Of a stretch of 64,000 bases of DNA, positions 34,222-43,095 are shown in pieces; within the stretch, counting starts at the first letter, position 1; each line of letters begins with the position of its first letter. The stretch is from Aquificota bacterium. Lineage in GTDB: Bacteria; Aquificota; Aquificia; Aquificales; Aquificaceae. Location: contig CP076324.1 in NCBI GenBank assembly GCA_018771605.1, forward strand, positions 310,001-374,000. Direction: 5' to 3'. Position numbers and translations under genes: made by a program. Below the pieces are notes generated by a model. It had not been told where the DNA came from. It did not search any database and worked only from the letters and a program-made list of their open reading frames with translations.

Positions 34222-35043
34222 ATGGGGCTTTTGGAAGGTAAAAAAGCTCTTATAACGGGTGTGGCAAACGAAAGGAGCATAGCCTATGGTATAGCCAAAG
34301 CCTTTCGCAGAGAAGGTGCGGAGCTTGCCTTTACCTACGCCAACGAGAAGTTAAAAAAGAGGGTGGAAGAAATAGCTCAGGAGCTGGGTTCTAACCTTAC
34401 CTTTGAGTGTGATGTTTCAAAGGATGAGCATATAAAAGGACTGCATGACTGGCTCTCTAATACTTGGGGAAGTCTTGACATAATAGTGCATTCTATTGCC
34501 TATGCGCCAAAGGAGGAGTTCAAGGGTGGCGTTATAGACACATCAAGGGAAGGCTTTAAGATAGCCATGGACATATCCGTTTATTCTCTCATAGCCCTTA
34601 CAAGGGAGCTACTGCCCCTTATGGAAGGAAGGGAAGGCTCCATAATTACCCTATCTTACTATGGAGCGGAGAAGGTGGTGCCACATTACAACGTGATGGG
34701 TATAGCAAAGGCAGCCCTTGAAAGCACTGTAAGATATTTGGCCTACGATATAGCAAAGTATGGCCATAGGATAAACGCTATATCCGCCGGGCCTATAAAA
34801 ACCCTTGCCGCCTACAGCATAACTGGCTTTCATCTCCTTATGGAGCATACCATGAAGGTAAACCCCTTTGGAAGGGCCATAACCATAGAAGAGGTAGGAG
34901 ATACGGCAGTATTTTTGTGTAGCCCTTGGGCAAGGGCTATAACGGGAGAGGTCATCCATGTGGACAACGGCTACCATATTATGGGCGTATTTGGAAGGGA
35001 GGAGGAGATAAAGAAGGAAGTCTTTGGAGAAAACAAGGAATGA
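34222..35043 (+). CDS. fabI: Enoyl-[acyl-carrier-protein] reductase (NADH)
   Basis: 273 residues, divergent SDR. ITGVANERSIAYGIAKAF is the FabI nucleotide loop, IIVHSIAYAPKEE and the catalytic Tyr-x6-Lys (YNVMGIAK) follow, then SAGPIKTLAA. Catalyses the last step of fatty-acid elongation. GTGAGGAGG precedes the ATG. The stop overlaps the purL start (ATGA), so lipid and purine genes are coupled. Confidence 0.96.
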   Translation: MGLLEGKKALITGVANERSIAYGIAKAFRREGAELAFTYANEKLKKRVEEIAQELGSNLTFECDVSKDEHIKGLHDWLSNTWGSLDIIVHSIAYAPKEEFKGGVIDTSREGFKIAMDISVYSLIALTRELLPLMEGREGSIITLSYYGAEKVVPHYNVMGIAKAALESTVRYLAYDIAKYGHRINAISAGPIKTLAAYSITGFHLLMEHTMKVNPFGRAITIEEVGDTAVFLCSPWARAITGEVIHVDNGYHIMGVFGREEEIKKEVFGENKE

Positions 35044-37253
35044 AAAGCTTTGAACTGTATGGCCTTAAGGAAGAGGAGTACAAAAGGATAGTAGATAGGC
35101 TTGGAAGGGAGCCAAACAGTGCAGAGCTTGGCATCCTTGGAGCCTTGTGGTCTGAGCATTGTTCTTATAAGTCTTCTAAGGTTCATCTTAGAAAATTCCC
35201 CACAAAGGCAAGCTGGGTGGTGCAAGGTCCCGGTGAGAATGCGGGCGTGGTAGAGCTGGACCAAAAGGTCTGGCTTGCCTTCAAAATAGAAAGCCACAAC
35301 CATCCGTCCTACATAGAGCCTTTTCATGGTTCTGCCACTGGCGTGGGTGGAATAATAAGGGACATACTCTCCATGGGCGCAAGGCCCATAGCCCTTGTGG
35401 ACTCTTTGAGGTTTGGCTTGCCCATTGACAAGAGGATAGTAAAGGGTGTGGTAAGAGGCATTTCCCACTATGGCAACTGTGTGGGCATTCCTACCGTAGC
35501 TGGAGAGACCTACTTTGAAGAGTGCTACAAAACCAACCCATTGGTAAATGCCTTTTGTCTTGGAGTTTTGCCCGCTGGAAAGATGCTTAGGGCAAGGGGG
35601 AAGGTAGGAGACCTTCTTTTCTTGCTTGGTTCTGCAACGGGTAGAGATGGCATACATGGGGCTGTTATGGCCTCTGGCGAGTTTGATGAGAGCTCTGAGG
35701 AAAAGCTTCCCAACGTGCAGGTGGGAGACCCATACTTTGGCAAAAAGCTCATAGAAGCCCTTTTGCAGATAATTGATGAAGGCCTTATATCTGGCCTTCA
35801 AGATCTTGGCGCCGCTGGCCTTTCTGGTTCTGCTTCGGAGCTGGCAAGCAAGTCCAAGTGTGGTGTGGAGCTTTGGCTGGATAGGGTTCCGCTTAGAGAA
35901 GAAAACATGAAGCCTTTTGAAATACTCCTTTCCGAAAGCCAAGAGAGGATGTTGCTTGTTGTTCAAGAAGACAAGGTGGAAAGGCTAAAGGAGCTTGCCA
36001 AGTTTTACCATCTTGAAGGCGAAGTGGTAGGAAGGCTTACAGAGGATGGAGTCTTTAGAGCCTACTATAAGGATGAGCTTGTGGCAGAGCTTCCAGTTAG
36101 CTTAATAGTGGATGAGGCACCGGTTTATGAAAAGCCCTACAAAGAGCCAGAGTATATAAAGACCTTAAGGTCCTTTGACCAAAGGGAGCTTCCGGAGGTG
36201 GATATAAGAGAGTCTATTAAGAAGCTCCTTGCCTCTCCAAACATATGTTCAAAGGAATGGATATACAGCCAGTATGACCATCAGGTAGGCACAAACACGG
36301 TGCTAAAGCCCGGTGGAGACTGTGCCGTGCTAAGGGTCAAATGGGTTGTAAGGCCAGAGTTAAGGAGCGACAAGCTTATAGCTATAACTTCGGAAGGCAA
36401 TGGAAGGATGGTCTTTTTAAACCCCTATGAGGGTGGCAAGTATATAGTGGCCGAGGCCTTGAGGAACCTTGCCTGCGTGGGTGCTAAGCCCTTAGGGATT
36501 ACAGACTGTCTTAACTTTGGAAACCCAGACAGGCCGGAGATAATGTGGCAGTTGGTAAAGGCCATAGAAGGTATGGCTGATGCCTGTGAGTTCTTTGGCG
36601 TGCCTGTGGTAAGCGGAAATGTGTCCTTGTATAACGAAACGGTAGAAAGAGGAGAGATAAGGAACATATATCCCACACCCATACTTGTGGCCGTGGGTGC
36701 CATAGATAAGGGCAAGTTTGTGGACCACAGGTTTAAGGAAGAAGGGGACTTGGTTTTTCTCGTGGGTGATATAAAAAGGGAGTATTCCCTTGGAGGCAGT
36801 GAATTTCTAAAGGTAGTCCATGGCAAAGTGGGTGGTGATGTGCCAGCTGTGGATATGGAGAAGGAAAAGAGGCTTCATGATCTCCTTCTAAGGCTTATTG
36901 AGGAAGATGTAATAAGGTCTGCCCATGATGTTTCCGTGGGTGGCCTTGCCATTACACTCCTTGAGTGCCTTTTTGGTAGTGGCCTTGGTATGGACCTAAA
37001 CCTTTACATAGAAGACCGTCTTGACTTTTTCCTTTTCTCAGAAAACCCAAGCCTTGTGGTCTTAAGCGTGGAAAAGGAAAAGGCAGAAAGGCTAAAGGAT
37101 GAGGTGGAGGCCTCTGGCCTTGACTGGATGCTACTTGGCAGGGTAAGGGAGGATGGCCTTTTTACCCTTACCAACAACGAGGAGTCTATTTTTGAAAACA
37201 GCGTAAAAGAGTTTGAGGAGATATGGCAAAAGGCCTTAGAAAACATGCTTTGA
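35040..37253 (+). CDS. purL: Phosphoribosylformylglycinamidine synthase subunit PurL
   Basis: 737 residues from the ATG at 35040, the small-type PurL that works with PurQ and PurS. LGALWSEHCSYKSSK, the catalytic/ATP region ESHNHPSYIEPFHGSATGVGG, DLGAAGLSGSASE and the second half beginning KPGGDCAVLR are typical. Converts FGAR to FGAM in purine synthesis with ammonia from PurQ. An earlier in-frame start would lie deep inside fabI and is rejected. The end overlaps lspA by 31 nt. Confidence 0.96.
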   Translation: MKSFELYGLKEEEYKRIVDRLGREPNSAELGILGALWSEHCSYKSSKVHLRKFPTKASWVVQGPGENAGVVELDQKVWLAFKIESHNHPSYIEPFHGSATGVGGIIRDILSMGARPIALVDSLRFGLPIDKRIVKGVVRGISHYGNCVGIPTVAGETYFEECYKTNPLVNAFCLGVLPAGKMLRARGKVGDLLFLLGSATGRDGIHGAVMASGEFDESSEEKLPNVQVGDPYFGKKLIEALLQIIDEGLISGLQDLGAAGLSGSASELASKSKCGVELWLDRVPLREENMKPFEILLSESQERMLLVVQEDKVERLKELAKFYHLEGEVVGRLTEDGVFRAYYKDELVAELPVSLIVDEAPVYEKPYKEPEYIKTLRSFDQRELPEVDIRESIKKLLASPNICSKEWIYSQYDHQVGTNTVLKPGGDCAVLRVKWVVRPELRSDKLIAITSEGNGRMVFLNPYEGGKYIVAEALRNLACVGAKPLGITDCLNFGNPDRPEIMWQLVKAIEGMADACEFFGVPVVSGNVSLYNETVERGEIRNIYPTPILVAVGAIDKGKFVDHRFKEEGDLVFLVGDIKREYSLGGSEFLKVVHGKVGGDVPAVDMEKEKRLHDLLLRLIEEDVIRSAHDVSVGGLAITLLECLFGSGLGMDLNLYIEDRLDFFLFSENPSLVVLSVEKEKAERLKDEVEASGLDWMLLGRVREDGLFTLTNNEESIFENSVKEFEEIWQKALENML

Positions 37254-37708
37254 TATATATAGCCGTTGCTACATTGGTTCTTTTTTTGGACCTTTTTACA
37301 AAAAGGATGACAGAGGTTTATCTTGCAGAGAGGGACATAAGCCTTTTGCCCTTTTTGCACTTGGTTCTTATCTACAACAAAGGGGTTGCCTTTGGCCTTC
37401 TTTCTAATGCTCCCGATTTTTTAAGGATTCCTTTGCTTTTAATAACACCCCTTTTGGCTTTAGTTATTACCTTTCTTTACACCATAAGGTCAAAGAATAC
37501 CTTTGTTAGCATACTTATGGGCATGGTGGGCGGTGGTGCTTTGGGAAACCTTTACGATAGGGCATTCTTGGGAAGGGTGAGGGACTTTATATACCTTTCT
37601 TACGGAGGCCTCTCCTGGCCAGCCTTTAACTTGGCCGATGCCAGCATAAGCATAGCCATAGTCCTTTTGCTTTTGAGAGGCTTTTTCCTACGTGATAAAA
37701 ATAAATGA
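37223..37708 (+). CDS. lspA: Lipoprotein signal peptidase (signal peptidase II)
   Basis: 161 residues with four membrane helices. The catalytic aspartates are in GNLYDRAFLGRVRDFI and FNLADASI, and YNKGVAFGLL is the conserved third motif. Cleaves the signal peptide of diacylglyceryl-modified prolipoproteins. The ATG at 37223 is inside purL, preceded by GAGGAG. The last codons carry an 18-nt match to the dispersed repeat. Confidence 0.95.
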   Translation: MAKGLRKHALIYIAVATLVLFLDLFTKRMTEVYLAERDISLLPFLHLVLIYNKGVAFGLLSNAPDFLRIPLLLITPLLALVITFLYTIRSKNTFVSILMGMVGGGALGNLYDRAFLGRVRDFIYLSYGGLSWPAFNLADASISIAIVLLLLRGFFLRDKNK

Positions 37709-37713
37709 GACAA
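37696..37713 (-). repeat. 18-nt partial match to the dispersed repeat
   Basis: On the minus strand TTGTCTCATTTATTTTTA, identical to 27540-27557. It overlaps the last lspA codons and stop, so it may be coincidence. Confidence 0.3.
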
Positions 37714-37730
37714 ACTCTTTTTTAAACACC

Positions 37731-38585
37731 CTAAGGGCTTTTTGTTCTACTCAAAGCCAAAGCAGAAGGCACACCCCACGCAAGGGAAGAGATAAGCAAG
37801 AAGTTATGGAATAGAAAGCCAAGCTTTAGCCACTCCTTTAAACTTTCTCCGATAACTTTTAATGGCAAGCCAAAGGCAAGCTCATAAGTACCAAAGCCCA
37901 TAAAGCTATGGATTGGAAGGACAGAGCTAAGTTCTCCACCCAAAAAGGCAAGGAAGCTTTTGTATAGGCTAATATGCTCAAGGTCAAGAAGGAGGAGAAG
38001 GCTTGCAAACTTGGTGGTGGTGGAAAGGAGGGATAGAGAAAAGATTAGGAGGACCAACTTAAAGCTTGTTTCATTTTTTATAAAAACTTTAAAGTCCTTT
38101 AACTTACCAAATGGCGGTATTATAAAGTAAAGCCAAGGGAGGGAAAGGGCAAAAATAAAAAGCATAAGAGAAGGCAAAAGCATTATAACCTTTAGGAAAG
38201 AAAGGCTAAGGAAAAGTAAAAAAAGCAGGCTAAAAAGGTCATAAAGCCTTCCTATAAAAAAGGTCCAAAGGGACAAGGACAGTTTTACATCTAACTGTTT
38301 TAGGTAATAAAACCAGCTTAGCTCTCCAGTCCTTGCGGGCAAAAGATTATTAAACATAATGTTGGCTGAGTTGATAAGAAAAAGGTGGGAAAAAGGAAGG
38401 TCTTTTATGAGTATTTTCCACCTCAACGTTCTAAAAAGCTGGCTAAGGCTATAAGAGAAGAAAGCTAAAATTAGGTTCAAAGGATTTATTTTTTGAAGGC
38501 TTTTTAAGAGGTCCTCAACTGGTATGAAATAAAAAAGAAGGGCAAGGAAAAGAAGGGTAAGGGCAAAAGGAAAAAGTTTTTTCAA
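37731..38585 (-). CDS. Flippase-like integral membrane protein (UPF0104/LPG-synthase TM type)
   Basis: 284 residues with about eight membrane helices. SQLFRTLRWKIL and NIMFNNLLPARTGELSWFYYL are the conserved motifs of the lysylphosphatidylglycerol-synthase TM/flippase-like family, and SVLPIHSFMGFGTYELAF is the C-terminal motif. Members often lie with glycan or hopanoid genes and may move lipids. No catalytic MprF domain is attached. The start overlaps the upstream FAD-gene stop (ATGA). Confidence 0.72.
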   Translation of the reverse strand: MKKLFPFALTLLFLALLFYFIPVEDLLKSLQKINPLNLILAFFSYSLSQLFRTLRWKILIKDLPFSHLFLINSANIMFNNLLPARTGELSWFYYLKQLDVKLSLSLWTFFIGRLYDLFSLLFLLFLSLSFLKVIMLLPSLMLFIFALSLPWLYFIIPPFGKLKDFKVFIKNETSFKLVLLIFSLSLLSTTTKFASLLLLLDLEHISLYKSFLAFLGGELSSVLPIHSFMGFGTYELAFGLPLKVIGESLKEWLKLGFLFHNFLLISSLAWGVPSALALSRTKSP

Positions 38586-39184
38586 CCCTGTTCTGGCACG
38601 TCGTGTATAACTATCCTTTTGCCTGCAAACCTGGACAGTATTTCAACGGCCACCTCTACACCAGAACCTGCGCAGGAAGTAAAATGAGAGGAAAGGCCTG
38701 CAAGAGTACCAATTACAAAGAGATTTTTATCCACTTCATAATCCTTGTGCTTTATCATGACCCTACCAGGCTTTGGAGATTTGGGATTATCCATCACCTC
38801 TACTTGCAAACCCCTTATGTTAAAGTTATGAAAACCACCAGCAAGCACCACATAATCTGTTGTAAAGACCTTGCCAGAGGAGCTTTCCACTTCAAAAACA
38901 TCACCCTTCTTTTCTACACGGACTACTTCCTCTTCAAGCATATCCACACCACCCCAACTCTTTATCTGTTCTTTTATCTTTTCTAAAAGCTCTGTGCCAG
39001 CCATTGGATCCAAGCCGGGCACATTTCTTAAAAAAGCCTTATTTAGGTCGGAATTGTTTAGGTCAAAGAGAAGGTACTTCCTATTCTCTGCCCATTGCCA
39101 ACCTCTTCCTCTGGCAGATACCAAAGTCAAAGCACAAGAAAGACCACTTGCACCACCACCAACTATAATAACGTCATACTTCAT
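38582..39184 (-). CDS. FAD-dependent oxidoreductase, thioredoxin-reductase-like
   Basis: 200 residues. The FAD dinucleotide loop IIVGGGASGLSCAL begins the protein, and NLFVIGTLAGLSSHFTSCAGSGVEVA is the second FAD motif. There is no CxxC redox pair and no central NAD domain, so it is a minimal flavoprotein shorter than thioredoxin reductase (about 310). Function unknown. IS copy B is inserted right upstream of the ATG, and its duplicated target leaves CCTTATAATAATTAAAC on the gene side, which contains a good -10 box (TATAAT). Confidence 0.65.
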   Translation of the reverse strand: MKYDVIIVGGGASGLSCALTLVSARGRGWQWAENRKYLLFDLNNSDLNKAFLRNVPGLDPMAGTELLEKIKEQIKSWGGVDMLEEEVVRVEKKGDVFEVESSSGKVFTTDYVVLAGGFHNFNIRGLQVEVMDNPKSPKPGRVMIKHKDYEVDKNLFVIGTLAGLSSHFTSCAGSGVEVAVEILSRFAGKRIVIHDVPEQG

Positions 39185-39206
39185 GTTTAATTATTATAAG
39201 GCATAC
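39183..39206. repeat. 22-24 bp direct repeat flanking IS copy B (left copy)
   Basis: Starts ATGTTTAATTAT and ends AAGGCATAC. Identical to 40173-40196. The last two bases (AC) may belong to the IS end instead. It overlaps the FAD gene start codon and its likely promoter. Confidence 0.85.
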
Positions 39207-40172
39207 ACGCCGGGTGAGAAATTAGACCTCAAGTTCACCCCTCCTGTAATAACTATATCCAATAGCATAAGCATATACATACACAAGCACACAAGTTAAA
39301 GTCCTCCACCCACTACCAGCATTAAAAAGCTTTATCTGACTTATAACACCTTCCACTACCTGCCTTTTTGCCCTCATCTCCCTACTACCACACACAATCA
39401 CACCTTCACAACCCCTATAACCCCTATCTCCATACACCACACAACTCTCCACAAGCTTCCTAAACCATAAACTCCTTCTCTTCCTTTCCCTAAATGCCCT
39501 AACCTCATGCACACTTCCAAAGCTTATCCACACATCATAAACTCTTCCCCACCTATCACATAACACCATCATCAACATGCCATACCTGACCTCCTCAAAC
39601 TCCACTACCTTCCCATTGTCTCTCCGAACTATCTTCCTTCTCCTCTTTGCCCACCATACCTTCCCCTTTATTCTCCTTATCTTCTATGTCCTTGCCCTGT
39701 TTACATTGGCTATGTCCACTATGGTTCCATCTATTACAAGTTCTATCTTCTTACCATACAAAAGCCTTGCTAAAATCATAAGCCTCAGCTTGTGAAGCTT
39801 GTATTCTCTCAATATCCTGTATACTCTCTTGAGTCTGTATCTTCTGAAGATATGCCATGATTGTATGGATGGGTCAATAAGTAGTTTAGCTAAGGTGAGG
39901 ACTTTTGTATTGGTTATGTAGGAGAGTATAAAGATGGCTGCTATATGGATGTCTGTGAGTTTAGGCTTTCTGCCTGCTTTAGCTTTTGGCACATTAAGGA
40001 ATGGCAAGGCATTTTCAAGGTCTTTTAGGATTTGTTGGTAGATGCGTAGGTAAGGTGGTATAATTTCCATGGTAAAAACCTCCGATGGTTTTTAGGGCTA
40101 CTATTATAGTAGCCCTGCTGTCTTTTTATTGATATGGAAAGTTTGGCTTAAAGGGAATTTCTCACTCGGCGT
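39207..40172 (-). mobile_element. Insertion sequence copy B, transposase broken, 966 bp
   Basis: Same length and termini as copy A (ACGCCGGGTGAGAAATT at 39207, its near-complement ending at 40172). About nine base differences from copy A, six of them clustered in some 30 bp around 39668-39697. Flanked by a 22-24 bp direct repeat. Confidence 0.92.
39222..40070 (-). pseudogene. DDE transposase interrupted by an amber codon (copy B)
   Basis: Identical in plan to the 282-residue transposase of copy A, but a CAG codon (Gln after NRART) is TAG at 39684-39686. This leaves a 128-residue N-terminal fragment and a C-terminal frame that could restart at MEFEEVRYG (39605). Nearby codons also differ (Val to Ile, Arg to Lys). 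The catalytic Asp residues and Glu are split, so copy B is probably not autonomous but may be moved by copies A or C. Confidence 0.88.
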
Positions 40173-40197
40173 ATGTTTAATTATTATAAGGCATACG

Positions 40198-40228
40198 GCC
40201 CACGGTTTTAATTTCTCCCTCAGCGTGT
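40198..40228 (-). repeat. 31-nt solo repeat resembling IS ends, copy 2
   Basis: On the minus strand it starts ACACGCTGAGGGAGAAATTA and ends ACCGTGGGC, 28 of 31 identical to 9026-9056. It begins 2 nt beyond the right direct repeat of IS copy B, so it was at this site before the IS arrived. Confidence 0.6.
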
Positions 40229-40239
40229 GTTGTAGGATG

Positions 40240-40245
40240 TATAAT
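40240..40245 (+). promoter_or_regulatory. -10 box before the thioredoxin-fold gene
   Basis: TATAAT, 20 nt before the ATG at 40266, with AGGAGG between. No clear -35 box. Confidence 0.4.
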
Positions 40246-40265
40246 CTTATTCATAGGAGGATGGA

Positions 40266-40595
40266 ATGTTTGAAGGCTTTGAGGAGTTAACCGATAGAGA
40301 CTTTTATGAAAAGGCTATGGCTGGAGAAAAGCCTGCTGTGGTGCTTCTTACAACGCCAGACAATCCCCAGAATGAAGTCTTTTATGTGGTTTTGTTAAAA
40401 TACCAAAAGCTATACGGCGATAAGATAAACTTCTATTGGCTTGATGTGAGCAAGCATACAAGCGCAGAGGACCTGGGAGTTTTTAGCTTTCCAACCGTTC
40501 TTTACTTTAGGGACACAATGGAGTTGGAAAGGCACGATTATACTCCTTCCGAAGAGGATGTGGAAAGGGCCATAAGGAGATTGTTAAGACTATGA
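40266..40595 (+). CDS. Thioredoxin-fold protein without the CxxC site
   Basis: 109 residues. Thioredoxin-like strands and the cis-proline loop (LGVFSFPTVLYFRD) are clear, but the active-site position reads TTPDNPQNEVF with no cysteine. So it is not a disulfide oxidoreductase; binding or scaffold roles are possible. AGGAGG precedes the ATG. The stop overlaps the HIT gene start (ATGA). Confidence 0.7.
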   Translation: MFEGFEELTDRDFYEKAMAGEKPAVVLLTTPDNPQNEVFYVVLLKYQKLYGDKINFYWLDVSKHTSAEDLGVFSFPTVLYFRDTMELERHDYTPSEEDVERAIRRLLRL

Positions 40596-41095
40596 AATTG
40601 CTTTGGGCTCCTTGGAGAGGCCAATATGTGGAAAAGGTGGACCAGCAAAGCGGTTGTTTTCTTTGCGAAGCCATATCTCAACCAGAAGAAAAGTTAAGGG
40701 ATTATTTAGTACTTCATAAGGGCAAAAGGGCCTTTGTCATATTTAACAAGTACCCTTATAACCCAGGTCATCTTATGGTATCACCCATAGACCATATAGG
40801 CGATTACCTCTTACTTGACAAGGAAACGGCCGAAGAAATCCACACACTTACCAAAGTATGCATACAGGTTATAAGGGAGGTTATGAAGGCACACGGTATA
40901 AACATAGGATATAACTTAGGAAGGGCTGCGGGCGCGGGCCTTGAAAGCCATATTCACCTTCATATTGTCCCACGATGGTTTGGAGATACAAACTTTATGA
41001 ACACCCTGGCGGATGTAAAGGTAATATCTCAAAACCTATACGACCTGTATGACAGAATGAAGCCGGTTTTTGAGAAGTTCCTTCATGCTACTTGA
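40592..41095 (+). CDS. HIT-family nucleotide hydrolase/phosphorylase
   Basis: 167 residues. The histidine triad is HIHLHIVPRW (H-x-H-x-H), with the N-terminal CFLC and conserved HLMVSPIDH as in Ap4A phosphorylase-like HIT proteins that may bind zinc. Acts on dinucleoside polyphosphates or nucleotide adducts. Coupled to the thioredoxin-fold gene; overlaps the following ABC gene by 11 nt. Confidence 0.88.
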   Translation: MKLLWAPWRGQYVEKVDQQSGCFLCEAISQPEEKLRDYLVLHKGKRAFVIFNKYPYNPGHLMVSPIDHIGDYLLLDKETAEEIHTLTKVCIQVIREVMKAHGINIGYNLGRAAGAGLESHIHLHIVPRWFGDTNFMNTLADVKVISQNLYDLYDRMKPVFEKFLHAT

Positions 41096-41831
41096 AGTAA
41101 AGGACCTAAACCTTTGGTATGGAAGTAAGCATGTTTTGAAGGGTGTAAGCTTTGAACTTAAAGAGGGGGAGGTGTTGTGCTTGGTGGGGGAGTCTGGTTC
41201 TGGTAAAAGCTCCATATTACATGCCATACTGGGCTTGTTGCCAGAAGGGACAAGATTAACTGGGTCTATAAGGTTTAAAGGCAGGGAGCTTTTGGGTCTT
41301 TCACAGAAGGAATACAGAAAGATAAGGGGAAGGCACATATCCATAGTCTTTCAGGAGCCTTCAGCCTACCTTGACCCTCTGTTTAAAATAGGCACTCAAA
41401 TAGAAGAGGCTTATAGAGCGCATTTTGATGAAGGCAATGCAAAAGAGGTGGCCTTACAGGCCCTAAGAAAGGCAGGAATTCAAGATGCGGAGAGGGTCTA
41501 TAACAGCTACAGCCACCACCTTTCGGGAGGTTTAAGGCAGAGAGTATGCATTGCCATAGCTACCGTGTGTAATCCGGAGGTCATTTTGGCCGATGAGCCA
41601 ACCACGGCCCTTGATGTATCTGTGCAGAGTAGAATACTAAAGCTCTTTAGAGATATGAAGGAGGAAGGTAAAAGTGTTATCCTTGTCACTCATGACTTTG
41701 GAGTGGTGGCGGAGGTGGCAGACAGGGTTATAGTGCTAAAGGATGGCACGATTGTGGAGGAAGGTGAAGTTTTAAATATTTTTGATAACCCACAACACCC
41801 TTACACCCAAGAGCTACTCAAGGCTATTTAG
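41085..41831 (+). CDS. Orphan oligopeptide-type ABC transporter ATPase
   Basis: 248 residues from the ATG at 41085 (MLLEVKDLNLWYG). Walker A GESGSGKSS, Q-loop FQEPSAYLDPLF, signature HLSGGLRQRVCIAIA, Walker B VILADEPTTALDV and the tail NPQHPYTQELLKAI are typical of DppD/OppD/NikD. No permease or binding protein gene lies nearby, so partners must be elsewhere. The shorter Opp-specific C-terminal Fe-S or Zn domain is missing. Confidence 0.9.
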   Translation: MLLEVKDLNLWYGSKHVLKGVSFELKEGEVLCLVGESGSGKSSILHAILGLLPEGTRLTGSIRFKGRELLGLSQKEYRKIRGRHISIVFQEPSAYLDPLFKIGTQIEEAYRAHFDEGNAKEVALQALRKAGIQDAERVYNSYSHHLSGGLRQRVCIAIATVCNPEVILADEPTTALDVSVQSRILKLFRDMKEEGKSVILVTHDFGVVAEVADRVIVLKDGTIVEEGEVLNIFDNPQHPYTQELLKAI

Positions 41832-42087
41832 AAAAAAGATATTTCTCAAGCCCTGTAAGGATCTTCTCCGGAGAGACTTCATAAGTGCCTTTTTGCAACT
41901 GTTCCTTTATACTTTCCACCTTTTTCTCTATGTCTTCATAATCCACCTTTTGGGAGTTTTTAAGCTCCTCAGAAAGCTCTACCTTTACACCTTCATCCTC
42001 TTCCCTTCTTTGAACTTTACTTTTCTTCTTCTCCTCAACTTCTACTATATATCCTAAAATCCTTTGAAGCTCCACCCTATCAATCAT
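41824..42087 (-). CDS. flgM: Anti-sigma-28 factor FlgM
   Basis: 87 residues. The C-terminal half VDYEDIEKKVESIKEQLQKGTYEVSPEKILTGL (in part) matches the sigma-28-binding helices of FlgM; the N-terminal half is charged and disordered (EEKKKSKVQRREEDEGVK), as expected for the exported part. It inhibits FliA until the hook is complete. No flagellar genes lie nearby. Convergent with the ABC gene, overlapping its stop by 8 nt. Confidence 0.8.
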   Translation of the reverse strand: MIDRVELQRILGYIVEVEEKKKSKVQRREEDEGVKVELSEELKNSQKVDYEDIEKKVESIKEQLQKGTYEVSPEKILTGLEKYLFSK

Positions 42088-42126
42088 GAGTATATTATCG
42101 GAGATTTTTAAAAGTTTTTCAATAAT

Positions 42127-42879
42127 CTACCTTACCCACACTTCCTCTCCCAGATGTACCTTTAGCCTATCCTTTGCACTATCCGTAGGTAAAAAAAGCT
42201 CCATAAGGCCAAAGCTACCACAGATTAAAGCTGGCACAGCTTTTTCTGCTTCAAGGTAGTGGGACACCACCTTTAAAACATTGCCTCTAAAAACACTTTC
42301 TACATAAGGACCGCAAGGTATGTTGGTTATACAATTACCAAACCGGTCAAAGTATATAACCTTTCCCTTTATAAAACCCTCCTCCACCTTTGCCTCCTCC
42401 CAATCAAGGCTAAACCTATACTCTATGGGACTTCCCACCTCCTTGGGGTCTATACCTTTGCTAAGGTAGGCTGCCACCGGAGCAAAAATATCCCTTCCAT
42501 GAAAGGTTTGGCTTATCTGTGGAAGGGTATACCTTTCAATCTTGTAAGCTTCTACCTTTTCTTCCATACTTTTGAGGGCCAAGTCAAAAAGGCCGTTGTA
42601 TGGACCTACAAAGAGGTAATCCTTAGTCTTTACAACTATGGGAAGCCTTTCTGAACCAACTCCCGGGTCCACCACGCATAAAAAGATGGTTCCCTTTGGA
42701 AAGTAAGAGAAATGAGCTTTTAAGATAAGCGCTCCATGCAGTATATTGAAAGCTTCTACCTCGTGGCTTATATCCACTATCTTTGCATGGGGGTTAATGC
42801 TGAGGATAACACCTTTCATGGCCCCCACAAAGCCATCCCTTGTGCCAAAGTCTGTAAGAATTGCAATAAGAGAACTCAT
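42127..42879 (-). CDS. SAM hydroxide adenosyltransferase (DUF62)
   Basis: 250 residues. LTDFGTRDGFVGAMKG, VDISHEV, VVDPGVGSERLP, FVGPYNGLF and DRFGNCITNI are the marks of this family, related to fluorinase and chlorinase. Bacterial and archaeal members hydrolyse S-adenosylmethionine to adenosine and methionine. The physiological role is unclear. Divergent from the DUF2892 gene. Confidence 0.9.
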   Translation of the reverse strand: MSSLIAILTDFGTRDGFVGAMKGVILSINPHAKIVDISHEVEAFNILHGALILKAHFSYFPKGTIFLCVVDPGVGSERLPIVVKTKDYLFVGPYNGLFDLALKSMEEKVEAYKIERYTLPQISQTFHGRDIFAPVAAYLSKGIDPKEVGSPIEYRFSLDWEEAKVEEGFIKGKVIYFDRFGNCITNIPCGPYVESVFRGNVLKVVSHYLEAEKAVPALICGSFGLMELFLPTDSAKDRLKVHLGEEVWVR

Positions 42880-42909
42880 GCTTTATTATTTTATAAAGGA
42901 GGTGCTACC

Positions 42910-43095
42910 ATGGAAAAGAACATGGCAACTTGGGACAGGGCTATTAGGATAGTGCTGGGGATAATATTCCTCTATCTTGCCATCACAAAAGGCGGTGCCT
43001 GGTGGATATTGGGCATTTTGGGCATAGTGTTTATAGGAACTTCTGCCATAGGCTTTTGTCCCCTTTATAAGGTGGTGGGAATAAAAACGGGTTGA
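42910..43095 (+). CDS. DUF2892 (YgaP C-terminal-like) small membrane protein
   Basis: 61 residues from the ATG at 42910, with AAGGAGG upstream. Two membrane helices (RAIRIVLGIIFLYLAI and WWILGILGIVFIGTSA) and the ending GFCPLYKVVGI are the DUF2892 pattern, often fused to rhodanese domains. A link to sulfur compounds is possible. The stop overlaps the TTG start of ruvX. Confidence 0.88.
   Translation: MEKNMATWDRAIRIVLGIIFLYLAITKGGAWWILGILGIVFIGTSAIGFCPLYKVVGIKTG

Noticed and set aside
34971-35966. 331-codon open frame antisense to purL
   Set aside because: It mirrors the codon bias of a verified purL gene, has no family motif and no ribosome site. Other long antisense frames over rpsB-pyrH, mltG, atpA and coxA were rejected for the same reason.
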